Source of the DNA: Porodaedalea pini
Taxonomy: Eukaryota; Basidiomycota; Agaricomycetes; Hymenochaetales; Hymenochaetaceae
DNA length: 63,637 nucleotides
Assembly (NCBI GenBank): GCA_002794775.1
Contig: NBAY01000133.1
Coordinates: 1-63,637, forward strand
Direction of reading: 5' to 3'
In this document: positions 44,906 to 56,143 of the stretch, in pieces
How positions within the stretch are numbered: position 1 is the first letter of the stretch
Layout: each line of letters starts with the position of its first letter
Program-made: the position numbers and the translations under genes
The notes under the pieces: generated by a model
What the model saw: only the letters and a program-made list of their open reading frames with translations
What the model was told of the DNA's origin: nothing
Databases searched by the model: none

Positions 44906-46757
44906 ATGCCTTCTGCTAAAATCTTCAAAGAGGACGACGGCGCAGTCTACACTACCTCTAATGGTGCACCGGTCGCCGAGCCTTACGCAGCTGAGCGTAT
45001 AGGAAATATCGGCCCTCTTCTGCTGCAGGGTGAGTATACTCGTCCCAATGTCACTCTTTATCCGTGCTCCACTTTCATCTCGCTGCCTCGATGTTTCACC
45101 ATCTCGTCTACGACTTCAGTATCGGGGCGAATACTTGTTGCTGCACGCTTACTAATGTCAATCTTATTTAACTGCAGACTTCCACCACATCGACCTCCTC
45201 GCTCATTTCGACCGGGAGCGTATCCCCGAACGAGTGGTACACGCCAAGGGTGCTGGCGCTCACGGCTACTTCGAAGTGACCCATGACATCTCAGACCTCA
45301 CTTGCGCCAAGCTTTTCGATAAGGTCGGGACGAAGGCGAAGTTGACCATGCGTTTCTCGACTGTCGGAGGTGAGAGTGGATCGGCTGATACTGCTCGCGA
45401 CCCGCGCGGCTTCGCTATCAAGATTCGAACGGAAGAGGGCAACTTGGACTGGGTATTCAATAACACGCCTGTGTTCTTCATCCGTGACCCAGCCAAGTTC
45501 CCACACTTCATCCACACGCAGAAGCGCGACCCGCAGACGCACTTGAAGGATGCTGACATGTTCTGGGTGAGTTGAACCATCCTGGATATTCTGTGCATCG
45601 ACTGAATCCATTCCAGGACTACCTCTCACAAAATCCGGAGTCGATCCACCAAGTGATGATCCTCTTCTCCGACCGCGGTACTCCTGACGGCTACCACCGC
45701 ATGCACGGCTACTCTGGACACACGTTCAAGTACGTCAATGCGAAGGGCGAATTCCACTACGTGCAGGTCCATGTCCGCGCGGACGGCGGATTCAAAACGC
45801 TCACGGACGCGCAGGCCGGCGAGCTTGCCGGCTCGAACCCCGACTACGGCACAGAGCAGCTCTTCGAGGCGATCGAGAGCGGCAAGTTCCCGAGCTGGAC
45901 CGTGTACGTGCAGACGATGACGCCCGCGCAGGCGGAGTCGTTCCGATACAACGTTCTCGACCTCACGAAGGTCTGGCCGCATAGCCAGTTCCCGCTCCGG
46001 CCTGTCGGCAAGATCGTCCTGAACGAGAACGTGCAAAACTACTTTGCGGAGATCGAGCAGGTTGCGTTCAGCCCGAGTCATCTCGTTCACGGCATCGAGC
46101 CGTCCGCGGATCCCGTCTTGCAAAGCCGTCTCTTCTCGTATCCGGACACGCACCGCCACCGTCTCGGGGCAAACTACCAGCAGTTGCCTGTGAACGCACC
46201 GATCGTGCCAATCGCGAACTTCCAGCGCGATGGACCGGCGACTTTCGTGAGTCAAGGTGCTCGCCCCAACTACCAAAGCAGCATTCAGCCGCTGTCGTAC
46301 AAGAAGAAGGCGTACGCCGGAGCGAAGCACGAAGCTTTCCTTGGACACGCACAAGCCGACCTCAGCGAGATCACTGAACGTGAGTGTGCGACCTTGTAAA
46401 TCCTGCATCCATGCTAATGCCGCTGTGCAGTCGACTTCGAGCAGCCACGTGCGCTATACCAGAAGGCAATGGATGACACAGCGCGCGACCACCTTGTCGG
46501 TAATGTCGCGGGTCATATCAAGAACTGCAAGAGCAAGGAGGTGATCGCCAGGCAGCGTACGTTTTTATCAATGCGTTTGCTCTCCATGAGTCGCTCAACT
46601 GATCTCTTCTATAGTCTCGGTCTTTGCCGCTGTCGACCAATCGCTCTCCGATCGCATTGCGAAGGCCATCGGTGCCCCGACAGTGCAGCCGTTGAAAGCC
46701 AAGAGTGCTGCCGACGCCGTACGCTTCAAGGCAAACATCGGTTCCGTGGCCGCATGA
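44906..46757 (+). CDS. Catalase (small-subunit, haem)
   Basis: This enzyme splits hydrogen peroxide to water and oxygen. Exons are 44906-45029, 45178-45566, 45617-46379, 46431-46556 and 46615-46757; all introns are GT-AG and the frame gives 514 residues. Conserved parts are the distal histidine region ([19 protein letters not shown]), the asparagine region ([20 protein letters not shown]), [20 protein letters not shown] and the proximal haem-ligand tyrosine ([20 protein letters not shown]). The length and lack of an extra C-terminal domain mark the small-subunit class that can bind NADPH. There is no signal peptide and no C-terminal SKL-type peroxisome signal (the end is SVAA), so a cytosolic location is possible. 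It is the best-preserved gene next to the repeat region. Confidence 0.97.
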
Positions 46758-46984
46758 GCGTTCTGTAGACCCTATAAATATGAAGTCGGGAGCGGTTTCG
46801 GAACGTGTTGTGCTGATGCTTGTACAGATAAATGATGCAGATACTCAATGTACTTCAGTTGCAATTGTGTTGTATGTAATAAAAGCAATGCAGTGTACTT
46901 TTTACGCTTCATTTCGAAAGTAACTGGTTAGAGAGGTCGGGTCGGGCCCTTGAAGGTGGGGAGTGCGCTCACTCTCCTTCACAC

Positions 46985-47574
46985 GTGTTATGCGGTTTCA
47001 AGTTTACGTCAACGAGAATGGAGCGTACGTCGGCATTCTTCTGGGCTCTGATTTCGTGTCCACAGGGCCGAGCCAGTAATCTCACCTTGTGCACCTTGGC
47101 TCGGTTCCTTTCATGGCTCGCGGGCTCCTCGATAATTCGGAACTGTTCGCGCAGTGCTTCCGTCATGATCTCGAATCTTTCTTCTATGTTCTTGTCTGGC
47201 ACACCCTTGGTCGCAGAGACAGGACATCTCCTATCGAAGATCTCCTGCACATATGGAGAGAGGGATCTTGGTACAAGGTTATGAAAGCTAAATAACTTCA
47301 TCCTGGATGACTGGATTGATATATTCCCTGATTCCGATCCCGACAGTGATTTCCTGCGTGTTCGATGCGCATCGCTGTGCTATTACTTTTTCACGGTAGG
47401 GCAATATCTAATTGATAGGCGGCTATCACAATGGAGCAACCCACTTAGCGTGAAACCAAAGGAGCGGCTTGCTAGGGGCGACACAGACTACACGATGATT
47501 GTGTTCGGGTGCTGGTTGAAGCGTGTCGGAGAGCTGAAGGACAGTGATGTTTGTGATAAGGACTGTTGTGTGTG
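46985..47574 (+). pseudogene. FunK1 kinase C-terminal remnant
   Basis: The sequence matches the C-terminal third of the FunK1 gene at 48844: VYVNENGAYVGILLGSDFVS, VPFMARGLLDNSELFAQCFR, HDLESFFYVLVWHTLG and HIWREGSWYKVMKAK, and the same terminal motif CDKDCCV before the stop. Stops and shifts interrupt it and the catalytic loop is absent. The DFD motif of the intact gene is altered to GSDF. It is a decayed tandem paralogue. Confidence 0.85.
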
Positions 47575-48269
47575 ATGATAGACCGGTGTGATATCCACCT
47601 ACGTACACAGTGTGGTGTGCTTTTAACACGCTATGGATCTGAATTTGCTTGCAATTGCTTCCAGTTATCCATGTGGATCGGAACGCGCAAGATTTCGAGT
47701 CCACCGAGGAGGATCCTGGTCATTCAACGTTTGAAAAGCACTTGGATATCATCAAGGATACGGAGTCCGTGAATCGTTCCCTATGGCACTCTTCTATTGT
47801 GACATAGCTTGTTGAGAGGAGACAGGGAAAAAGGTTTGCCGGCGTACGATGTCCGTAGCTGTGGAGCGTAGTACACTAGTAATTACGAGAGCCAATATGT
47901 GCTGAATGCTTACCAGCTTGTTACAGAAGGCGATAGAGCTCTTAGGATTGGGATGCGTGCTTCCGGGAGGAGGCTTATGCTTTGCATCGTACGAAAGTAC
48001 TCTGTGGAATAGAGGAAACGATCGTTAGTGCCCTCGTGCCATTGTACCATAGCATGTGACCATGGAAAGCGGGATAGATCTCGTATACAAATATTAGACG
48101 CCACGGCCGTAGCAAAAAGAAGAAAAAAGGCTCAGTAAACCAGTGTAGTTACTTATTAGCTTATTCAGTTTTCCACATATCGTGTAGTGTCGAATCTGCT
48201 CACCCTTAGTTCATTCCCATTACTCACAGATCCAGTTTTTGTCCATGTTAGCTTTCGGCTAGATAAAGA

Positions 48270-48560
48270 GTTTAAGTCAAATTTCTCTTGGTTGTTCAAC
48301 GCTTTGACGATATATTTGTCAACTAGGATGGAGTCCAGAGCATCAGTACGTTTTGGATCATGCTCTCGTCAGGTTTTGCGCTCTTGCTGTGGACCCAGTG
48401 GTACTAGCAGAGCTTCCAGACGACGTGTTTATGATCTGGGGAGAGTTGTCTTCCTGTATCTCCAGAAAGTGCGCAAGCTCGGACTGTGCCATCGTTGTCG
48501 TTCAAGTTCAACTGTAGCCTGAGGTTGAGACAGACAGTCAGCGTGATTCGTGTGAGAAGC
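48270..48560 (+). repeat. Diverged upstream repeat of the FunK1 unit, copy 1
   Basis: This stretch resembles 51600-51870: ACTAGGATGGAGTCCAGAGC here pairs with ACTCGGATGAAGTCCGGAGC there, then CTCTCGTCAGG with CTCTCATCAGGG, and later AAGCTCGGA-type blocks. Both lie at similar distances upstream of a FunK1 start, consistent with a duplicated unit of about 3.4 kb. Confidence 0.5.
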
Positions 48561-48843
48561 TTTACTTCCCTTTTCGGATCGCATCGACGATCGACAATCA
48601 AAAAGTCGATGAAGCCCCTTGAAAAGTCTCCGTTCACGATTCGGGAATTGGGATTGCTACATTGCTAGGCAAACGCCAGTGGATACGTAGCCGTCGAACA
48701 TCGCGTCTGTCGTCAAGAAGGATCCAACTGTCTTGCGACTCGTGGTTCAGGTGGTTTGTCGAGCCACGCATGGCCTAAAGTGGCAGCACGCAACCTCTCA
48801 CTCACTCTCTACCCCCATCTCATCGGGCCACTAGTGTCTCACT

Positions 48844-51173
48844 ATGTCAAGTATGCATTTTATCTATCATTCTTCATTTGGATGGCATTCTCTGTAACTA
48901 ATGCTGGGTTTTCAAGGCGTCAAAATGATCCATAGTACACCTTCGAAGGCGGTTGCCTCGTCGGCGACGTATACGAGGCTTAGCATAGACAATGACTTGA
49001 AGCGCGACATTGACCTGCTCAAGAACGAGGGTATAAGCTTCGAAGAAATGATCAAATCCTTGTTCGAGGTCGAAGACGCAGAGTACAATGCAATGAAGGC
49101 GACGTTTGCCAGTTGGGATATCGACAAAAGCGAGGAGTTCCTGGCCGGAAAGCTCGAACTTGAGAAAGTACTCACCACGAGGGATAAATACGAGCGACAT
49201 ATGTATTCCCCGTTTGTGAAAATCACAAACGACATCGTCCAGCACGCTATCGAAGAGTACGGTCCGCAGGCAATCAAGATCAAGCTACTTTTTTGCGGGG
49301 ACAAGGTTCTGAAGTCTCATTTCGCGGAACGTAAACCAGATGTACCCCTGGTTCCGCGATATGATGGTGAATATCCTGCTCCCCCCGATGTAAAAGGGAA
49401 AGGCGTTTGTGAGAGCGAGTCACCAGGCGTCGAGATCACACACGATAACCTTTTCTGGTGGTATGTTCTGCTTTGCCTCGAGTTCAAGAAAGAGAGATCA
49501 AAGGAGAGCAAGAGCGGACAGAAGAGGCCTCTGGATAGCCTCACCGAGCAGGATGATGTGGAGAAACCCGGTCCAGCCAAGGCGTCTAGATCGTCGGCTT
49601 CGCGTAGTGAGCGTCCGACTGGAGCAGGAGCATCCACGTCATCGCACAGAGGTAGCAAACGAGGAAGACCAATAAGGAGCACTGGCTCTGGACGAGAGAG
49701 GAAGGTCACTTCGAGCTCTCGCACGACCTCCTCCGTGTCGAGGGAGCCTAGAGATCCTGAGACTCAGCTTGCTAGCTATGCAGCAGAGATGCTGAGTGCG
49801 AATGGCGATCGGATCTATGCCCTCGGGCTTCTCGTCAAGGATGGAAAAGTATACTTGCGCTATTATCACCAGTCGTGTGTCGTCATGTCGGATGGAATTG
49901 ACTTCCTTGAGGATTTTACTCCTCTCACGATCCTTTTCATGCTCTACGTCAAGAGAGAAGTTGGTTGAGTAGGCTTTGGGCTCAATCCTGTTACGGGCTA
50001 CATCAATCCATTTGACACAAAGTCCGAGAAGACCATGACGATGCACTGCGAGCTAGTTCCTGTCCGTGAGGATGGGGCGCCATTCCAACTAGCCGATAAC
50101 ATGGATATTCACCGCAAAGAGCGCGTCCATACCAATTACTCGCTCCTGGGTCGCGGAACAGCCGTTCACGACATTGAAGTGGCAGGTAACACCAGCGAAA
50201 TTTTGAAGCTTGTCGTAAAGTCTTCTTGGCAAGTGACAAATTGCATTTCGGAGCATATCTTCATTGTGGAGGCGAGAAAGATTGAGTCGAAGCATGTCGT
50301 TCAGGTCTTTGGACAAGCTATTGTTGCCGATAACTCTCCTTCAGAACAACTGCGGGAGAAATGTTCTCTGAAGTCGCAAGAATACGAAAAGAAGGAGCTT
50401 CGGCTTCTCCTTGAGAGGAAATACAATTCGATTTCCGAAATTGACAACCCAGAAATTTTCTGGAAGGTTTTAATGCAATGTCTACGTTGTGAGTACACTA
50501 GAAAATGCGACTTGCAATTGGCTAAGCTCAGATAGGTGCGCATAAGCTTTACTCGAAGGGCGGTATTCTTCATCGTGACATCAGCATCAATAACCTGGGT
50601 TTTTATATCGACGACAATGGAGAATATGTCGACATTCTTCTCGACTTTGATCTCGTGTCCATGGAGCCTACCCATGTCTCTACCCGTGTACACTCCGGCA
50701 CGGCTCCTTTCATGGCCCGCGAGGTCCTCGACCTTTCGAAGGCGTATACTCATCGCTTCCGTCACGAGCTCGAGTCTTTCCTTTATGTCGCCATTTGGCA
50801 TGCCCTTGGCTACAGACCGAAAAAGTTTCCAGAGCCAGATATCTTGCGCGAATGGAGAAAAGGATCTTGGAATAGCATTAAGGATGCTAAGGAGCTTTTC
50901 ATCTCGAGGAAGTGGCTTGAAATATTCCCATATTCCGACTCCAAAAAAGATTATCTACGGATTCGATGCCGATCGTTGTGCAATTACTTCAACCTGACAG
51001 GGCAATATAGGACAGACAGCGAGAGATCACAGTGGGACGACATTTACGTGGACCCAGACATGGGGCATCCTAGAAGCGAAAAGGACTTTACGGTAATTAC
51101 ATTCCGGCGCTGGTTAAAACACTCCTGGGAGCCGAAGGATAGCGAGTCTTGCGATAAAGACTGTTGTGTATGA
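48844..51173 (+). CDS. FunK1-type protein kinase with one in-frame TGA
   Basis: FunK1 kinases are expanded in mushroom-forming fungi, and their substrates are unknown. Exons are 48844-48850, 48917-50488 and 50536-51173, giving 738 codons. The N-terminal part is acidic and helical (EGISFEEMIKSLFEVEDAEY). The kinase parts are a glycine loop and lysine (LLGRGTAVHDIEVAG, LKLVVKSSW), the catalytic loop HRDISINN, a DFD magnesium site (ILLDFDLV) and the FunK1 signature GTAPFMAREVLD ... HELESFLYVAIWHALG. A Ser/Arg-rich insert sits near codons 200-290. TGA at 49966 interrupts KREVG-stop-VGFGLNP, and no intron clearly removes it. Either the gene is newly dead or the base is polymorphic or a sequencing error. 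Confidence 0.85.
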
Positions 51174-51599
51174 TCATAGACGAGTGTAATACTCACCTGC
51201 AGTGCAGTGCAATAATGCACAAGCATTGGGTCCTTTTTTTTTAAAAAAATCTTCTAATTATACATGTAGACTGTTTCACATCGGATTGGCCACACTTGAC
51301 TTTCTTCTTCACTTCGAGGACATGCTGTCGTGTGCAACGAATGCCTATGAACAAGAACTCATCGAGAATTCTATAAACCCGCCCAGTCGCCGTAGCATCT
51401 GGGACTTCTGAGCGCATTTGATCCTCCGCTGGCCCTTTGTCTCTTTTCCAGGTGCATCTTGCTCGTTGAAAGATCTAGATTGGATACTGTAGTACTGTAA
51501 TTGCCTTAGCTTACTCACTAAGTTGACGCTATTCGCCCGTGGTTCATTTGTATTGTTTAGGTACATCTGATCTATGGCCCTGTCAGCTTTTGATAAGAA

Positions 51600-51870
51600 A
51601 CTGGAGTTCAGATCACTTTTCTTCCTCGGTGCTCAAGGCTTAATTTGTCACGTTTTTTTGACTCGGATGAAGTCCGGAGCATCCGAATCATTTCGCTCTC
51701 ATCAGGGCTACTTCTGACTGTCCGCTGTCTGTTCAATGCTGTGGCCTTGGTTTCACTGATATCAGTAGTCTCCAGATGAAGTGAGTAAGGGTCAGGAATA
51801 ATTTGTCTTGCCTGCATTTTCAGATAGTTCCGGAAGCTCGGATTGAACCATGATGATTGTAAATGCACCG
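51600..51870 (+). repeat. Diverged upstream repeat of the FunK1 unit, copy 2
   Basis: Partner of 48270-48560. It precedes the FunK1 N-terminal remnant at 52275. Confidence 0.5.
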
Positions 51871-52274
51871 GAATGTGATCTGCGGAAGATCTTCCCTTCC
51901 TTTTTAGTATGTATCTCAAAATTCGAAGCATTGAAGAAGTTCAAACTGAGATTGTTTTCGTGGATGTTTGCTATACAATTTTGCAAGAGTTGCACCAATA
52001 TGCATATGTAGCTAAACACCAGCTATCACTCTCCATGAAAGTACCGGATACTTTCTGGCGACGCTGCTCATTGGCATGGCGGTGGCAGTTTTGTAAGCAT
52101 GACTAGTACTGAGAGCCACTGGCCAGTGGCCACACGGCGTTGGACTTGTTCAAAAACTCTCTCCCTCTTTCCTCCCACATCTCATCGAGCAGCCGCACCT
52201 TGCAGTGTCAAGTACATCTCGAACATTGTCCTTCATCAGCGCCTCAGACTCGATAACTAATTAACTATGTCCAG

Positions 52275-52605
52275 ATGTCAGAACTAATCATAGCACCCCC
52301 AGAGGCAGTTCCTTCGTCTGCAAAGCACAGCTCCGAGTCCGACAACACTTTAGGACACAGCGTCATATTATTCAAGAACTACAGGATAATATTCATGGAA
52401 ATGGCCGAGTTATCATTCAAGATTGATGACACAGAGCTGGCTACTACATTGGCTAATTGCCATCTGGAATATTAAGAACAGCGCGGATTTTATAGACCAG
52501 GAGGTTGGGCTTGATAGGCTCTTTGCAACGAAGGAAGATAATGAACCAGATGTTTACGGCCCATCTATAAAAATGGGAAACTACGCAGTCCGGCGAGTCA
52601 TTGGG
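52275..52605 (+). pseudogene. FunK1 kinase N-terminal remnant
   Basis: The frame MSELIIAPPEAVPSSAKHSS with EMAELSFKIDDTELATTLAN parallels the N-terminus of the neighbouring FunK1 (STPSKAVASSATYTRLSIDN, EEMIKSLFEVEDAEYNAMKA). After a frame change GLDRLFATKEDNEPDVYGPS parallels LELEKVLTTRDKYERHMYSP. It stops at about 52605 with no kinase domain. It marks a third FunK1 unit. Confidence 0.6.
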
Positions 52606-52639
52606 GTGTCCACTGTTCCTCTTTTTCCCTTGTGATCGC

Positions 52640-53210
52640 ACAGATGATACAAGCTTATAAAATAGTACCGTATAAATGACATTCAGTTAGACCTAGCTGA
52701 CTGATTCGGCACAGATCTTGCGCAATTTGCAGCGCGACGTGTTTGTTCGACGGTGAGCATTACACAATATGAACAAATAACGCGAAACCGGGCCGCTGAC
52801 GCGTTTCCGCCACGTGCCTTCAAACTCCGTGTTCAAGCTCGATTCTAAATATGTTTCGCCACTACTGTAAGACCTCAACGCTTCGCTTTGCTACTTTAGG
52901 GTAGACTCGATGAACAATATCCCCGACATCACCCATTCGTCTGCTGCATGCTGCTCACTCAAGCTCTTGGCCACACCTGCTATTGTAAGGGCCTAATCGA
53001 TTGACTTGACATGTTAGGCAAGTCATAAAGGTACTTGGTACCCCGCCGAACAATGGCTGCAGACGTTCCTCGCTGTCGAAAGAAATGTCATGACCCAGGC
53101 CTCTACGCGTAATTTTCGTGGCTGATTGTCCTAGAATTTATCTGATTTAACCGAGTACGTTGTGTCTTCCGTGGCCAGGCCACCGCCTCTGCCACAAAGG
53201 GTCCAAGAGC
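52640..53210. other. Intergenic stretch without recognisable gene
   Basis: I see no coding or repeat signal. It contains the upstream region of the BTB gene. Confidence 0.6.
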
Positions 53211-53217
53211 CAAATGG

Positions 53218-53225
53218 TATATAAA
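53218..53225 (+). promoter_or_regulatory. TATA box of the BTB gene
   Basis: TATATAAA lies 83 bp upstream of the ATG at 53308. Confidence 0.6.
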
Positions 53226-53307
53226 CTCGCCAGATAGCTCAAGTTTGCGATTAGAAACCCCCTTTCCAACCACTGCATACTATCCGAATCTCTGAGGGAG
53301 TTGCACA

Positions 53308-54719
53308 ATGAGCAAGTACCGCGAAGGAACGCCTTTCTACGACAACTTTGACAGATTACGCTCAGAGGCTGCAAGGGGACCGCCTGTCGAGCATCATCCC
53401 TTCGGGAGATTTGAGGTTTCGAGCATTCCAGAGCAATCAGCTTCTCAGTCCTCCTTGATAAACCGACAAGGAAGGAACAGCACTTCTGGCCCTCACTACC
53501 GCATTAGACTCACGACCGCGCCTAGTGTCGGCCGCCTGAAGCGACTTCCGAGGGCGGATCCGCCACTCGATGCTATCGCTGACCCCTCCGACCTCGTTAT
53601 CTTGGTCACTTACGATGGTGTCGAATATCACGCGAGGAAGAGCATCCTCTGCAGTGCATCGCCGCTCCTGAAATACGAGATTCCTCTTGCTTCGACGCGG
53701 AAGGACATTCGTCTCATCTCCGATTCCGGAATAGTGGCTACCGAGGGCAAGAAAATCTACATCGGTGCTTTACGAAGGCTTCCAGACGGTACACCACGTA
53801 TTCTTCTCAACGAGAATTCGAAGACCTTGCGTGCGCTCCTGTATTACGTCTATGGCTCCGCCGGTCCCTTTCCGGACATCGACGCGATTGCAGACCCAAC
53901 TGAAGGCTCCCCTTTCCTTCAGCTCGTCCCCGCCTACGAGATGGCCGTCCTTTTGGGATTCAACCACGTTTCCTCCACTCTGAAGCTTAAGATCAAGGAT
54001 ATCATCGCCGGGTATAACTTCGGCTCCGCCAGCCCTGCTGCTGCCGTGCGCGCTTATATTGTCGCCTCGCAGCTGGGCCTTGAAGATGCGATGCTTGAGA
54101 CGGCTTTCTTGACTCTGTTCGATCCCTTGGACTGCACCGAAATCAACTACATGAATCTCGACAGAGCCAGTCGTTGCCGCCTCGTAAAATACCGTCGTGA
54201 ATGCGCAAAGGCAGTCATGGAGATCTTTAACCGTGGTCTTCCAGACGAGCATATTTCGCTCGTCGAATGTTCTGCATGCGCTGCTAGACCCATTCTTAAT
54301 GGAGGGTCTAGAATTGCGGTATATTGGAGAAAATTCTGTTTGGGAATTAGAGAAGAAGTCTATGCAGCACCGATGAAGGTGTTCGACCTGCAGGGGCTGC
54401 CCATGTGGTGTTGGGACGCTGCCCTTGCCTGCCGTAAATGCAGTGATGATGCTCCGGAGAACTTCAAGTCCGCCTTACGAGTCCTCCAGGACGAAGCTAA
54501 TGACACTCTATCCGAAGTGCGTTAAATCTCTTTCTGTGTGTTTACAGTATTCCGCTGACCTTTCGTTCATATCCTGTGCTTCAGCTTCAGCTCGATTTCC
54601 GACCACCGGGCTCATGGTCTCGCGAGGAGGAGGCTGAACTCAGTCGTGAATTCCATACGGGGCCGATACATGGCAAGACACCTCAGCATCTTATTTGGGA
54701 CAAGCTCGAGGATCGGTAG
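53308..54719 (+). CDS. BTB/POZ domain protein, two exons
   Basis: Exon 1 is 53308-54516 and exon 2 is 54585-54719, joined in frame to give 447 residues. The BTB domain begins near residue 90 (PSDLVILVTYDGVEYHARKS then ILCSASPLLKYEI) and includes LLNENSKTLRALLYYVYG and LVPAYEMAVLLGFNHVSSTL, a common layout for basidiomycete BTB proteins of unknown role. The C-terminal part has cysteine pairs (CSACAARP, CWDAALACRKCSDD) that could bind a metal. Exon 2 encodes FRPPGSWSREEEAELSREFH and ends LEDR. A TATA box is upstream. An acceptor at 54547 is possible but leads to a less plausible tail. It is distinct from the BTB fragments near the transposon. Confidence 0.85.
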
Positions 54720-56143
54720 ACTCTTCTTAATTCTGCTGATGTACGCCTAGTATAATACGCCGTCTTCATTTGTTTACGTGCTCAGAATCTAAGCTCATTC
54801 TTGTTGCATTCGTCCCGATATGAGTTTTGAATTCAAGTACGCACCGTTGCCGTCACCGCCAAGTGACAGTATTGGCTCTTCAGAGGGCTTTACTCGTTCA
54901 AGACACCGCCCCCCTCTTCTCCCGTCCCCACTTCTGCTTTGCATAACTCTCTATGAGAACCCATTGAGCTTGGTGATTACCATGACGGGCTTTGACCTTA
55001 GGCCAGGCGTACTGTATGAACGGAACACGAAACAAACGACGTCGAAGCTGATAGCCTGCCACTCATTGTGATTCGGATCCAGTAGAAATGAAGGGAAATC
55101 AAATCAAATCAATGACTTGAAGAAACAAGGACAATATCAAAATACGAACCGCTATAGGGATAACTAGGCATCGCCGATATCAGCTTGTTATTGTCGTATT
55201 GCAAGCTAATCTGTAGCAGTGTCACCGAGAGTCAGACCTTACCTATGATGAACATATATGCAAGGACCCACGGATCTGCGACACACGCACCCTGATGCCG
55301 CTCTTTCCTGTGGATTCGGAACTCATTCTTGCGCATAGAGACCTAAAAAGTTTCTATGTAGTGCACTCTCTCGTCACTCCGAGTCCTACTCTCGATCTGT
55401 AAGGCGTCATCCCATTCGATGACTATCATGACAAGAAAAAAAACCCGAACACAATGGACAGCACAGCACAGCACACAAGCGGATAGATTCTAATAAACGT
55501 TCAGTGGCAGTAACAAATTCGTATGAAAAAGGAAAGAACAAAAGAAAACACGTCAGAAGCAGAAGAGACCATGAAAAGTGGGTAAGTAAGTAAAGACAGC
55601 ATGAAAACCAAGAAGTTTCATTAAAAAGTAAGTGACTTTGCGTTGGCATGAAAGGGACGGACAACTTGAACAGAGGGGGAACAAGAAAAGCGTCAACTCG
55701 AGGGTCAGGAAAGAAGAAGGAAAAAAAAGAAAAAGAAGTCCGTAAGACGTGGGTAATAAAGAAAACACCGAGGCACACAAACAGGGGTGAATGAGAAATG
55801 GAATAAGACTGATTCTACGGGACATGCAAACACAACATCGGGAAGGTGGTATAAGACAGACAGTATAAGGACAAAAACGAGACATGCAAGTCCGATGCGA
55901 TTGGACGGGATGGGGATGGGGCTTTTTGTCCTATGAGTAAGGACGGGGGTAGGACAAAAGAGGGACTTATGGACAGACAGAGATGTTTGATGTTGTTGTC
56001 CGAGTTGAATGTGCGACGTGTATAGTGCGTGTATGCCATACATAAAAGGTTGAGGTGAGAAATATTGAGTCGATGTCAGATGGCGACAAAAACAAAATGG
56101 GGGGAGTGGGGGAGGGGAATCGAGATCCGAAAAAGTTCGTCGA
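54720..56143. other. Intergenic stretch, mostly purine-rich on the plus strand
   Basis: No convincing gene is visible. 55430-56140 is rich in A and G and probably contains the 3' untranslated end of the glycosyltransferase gene. Confidence 0.55.

Noticed and set aside
48187..48522. 111-codon frame upstream of FunK1
   Set aside because: The segment matches a diverged upstream repeat (51600-51870) that does not keep this frame.
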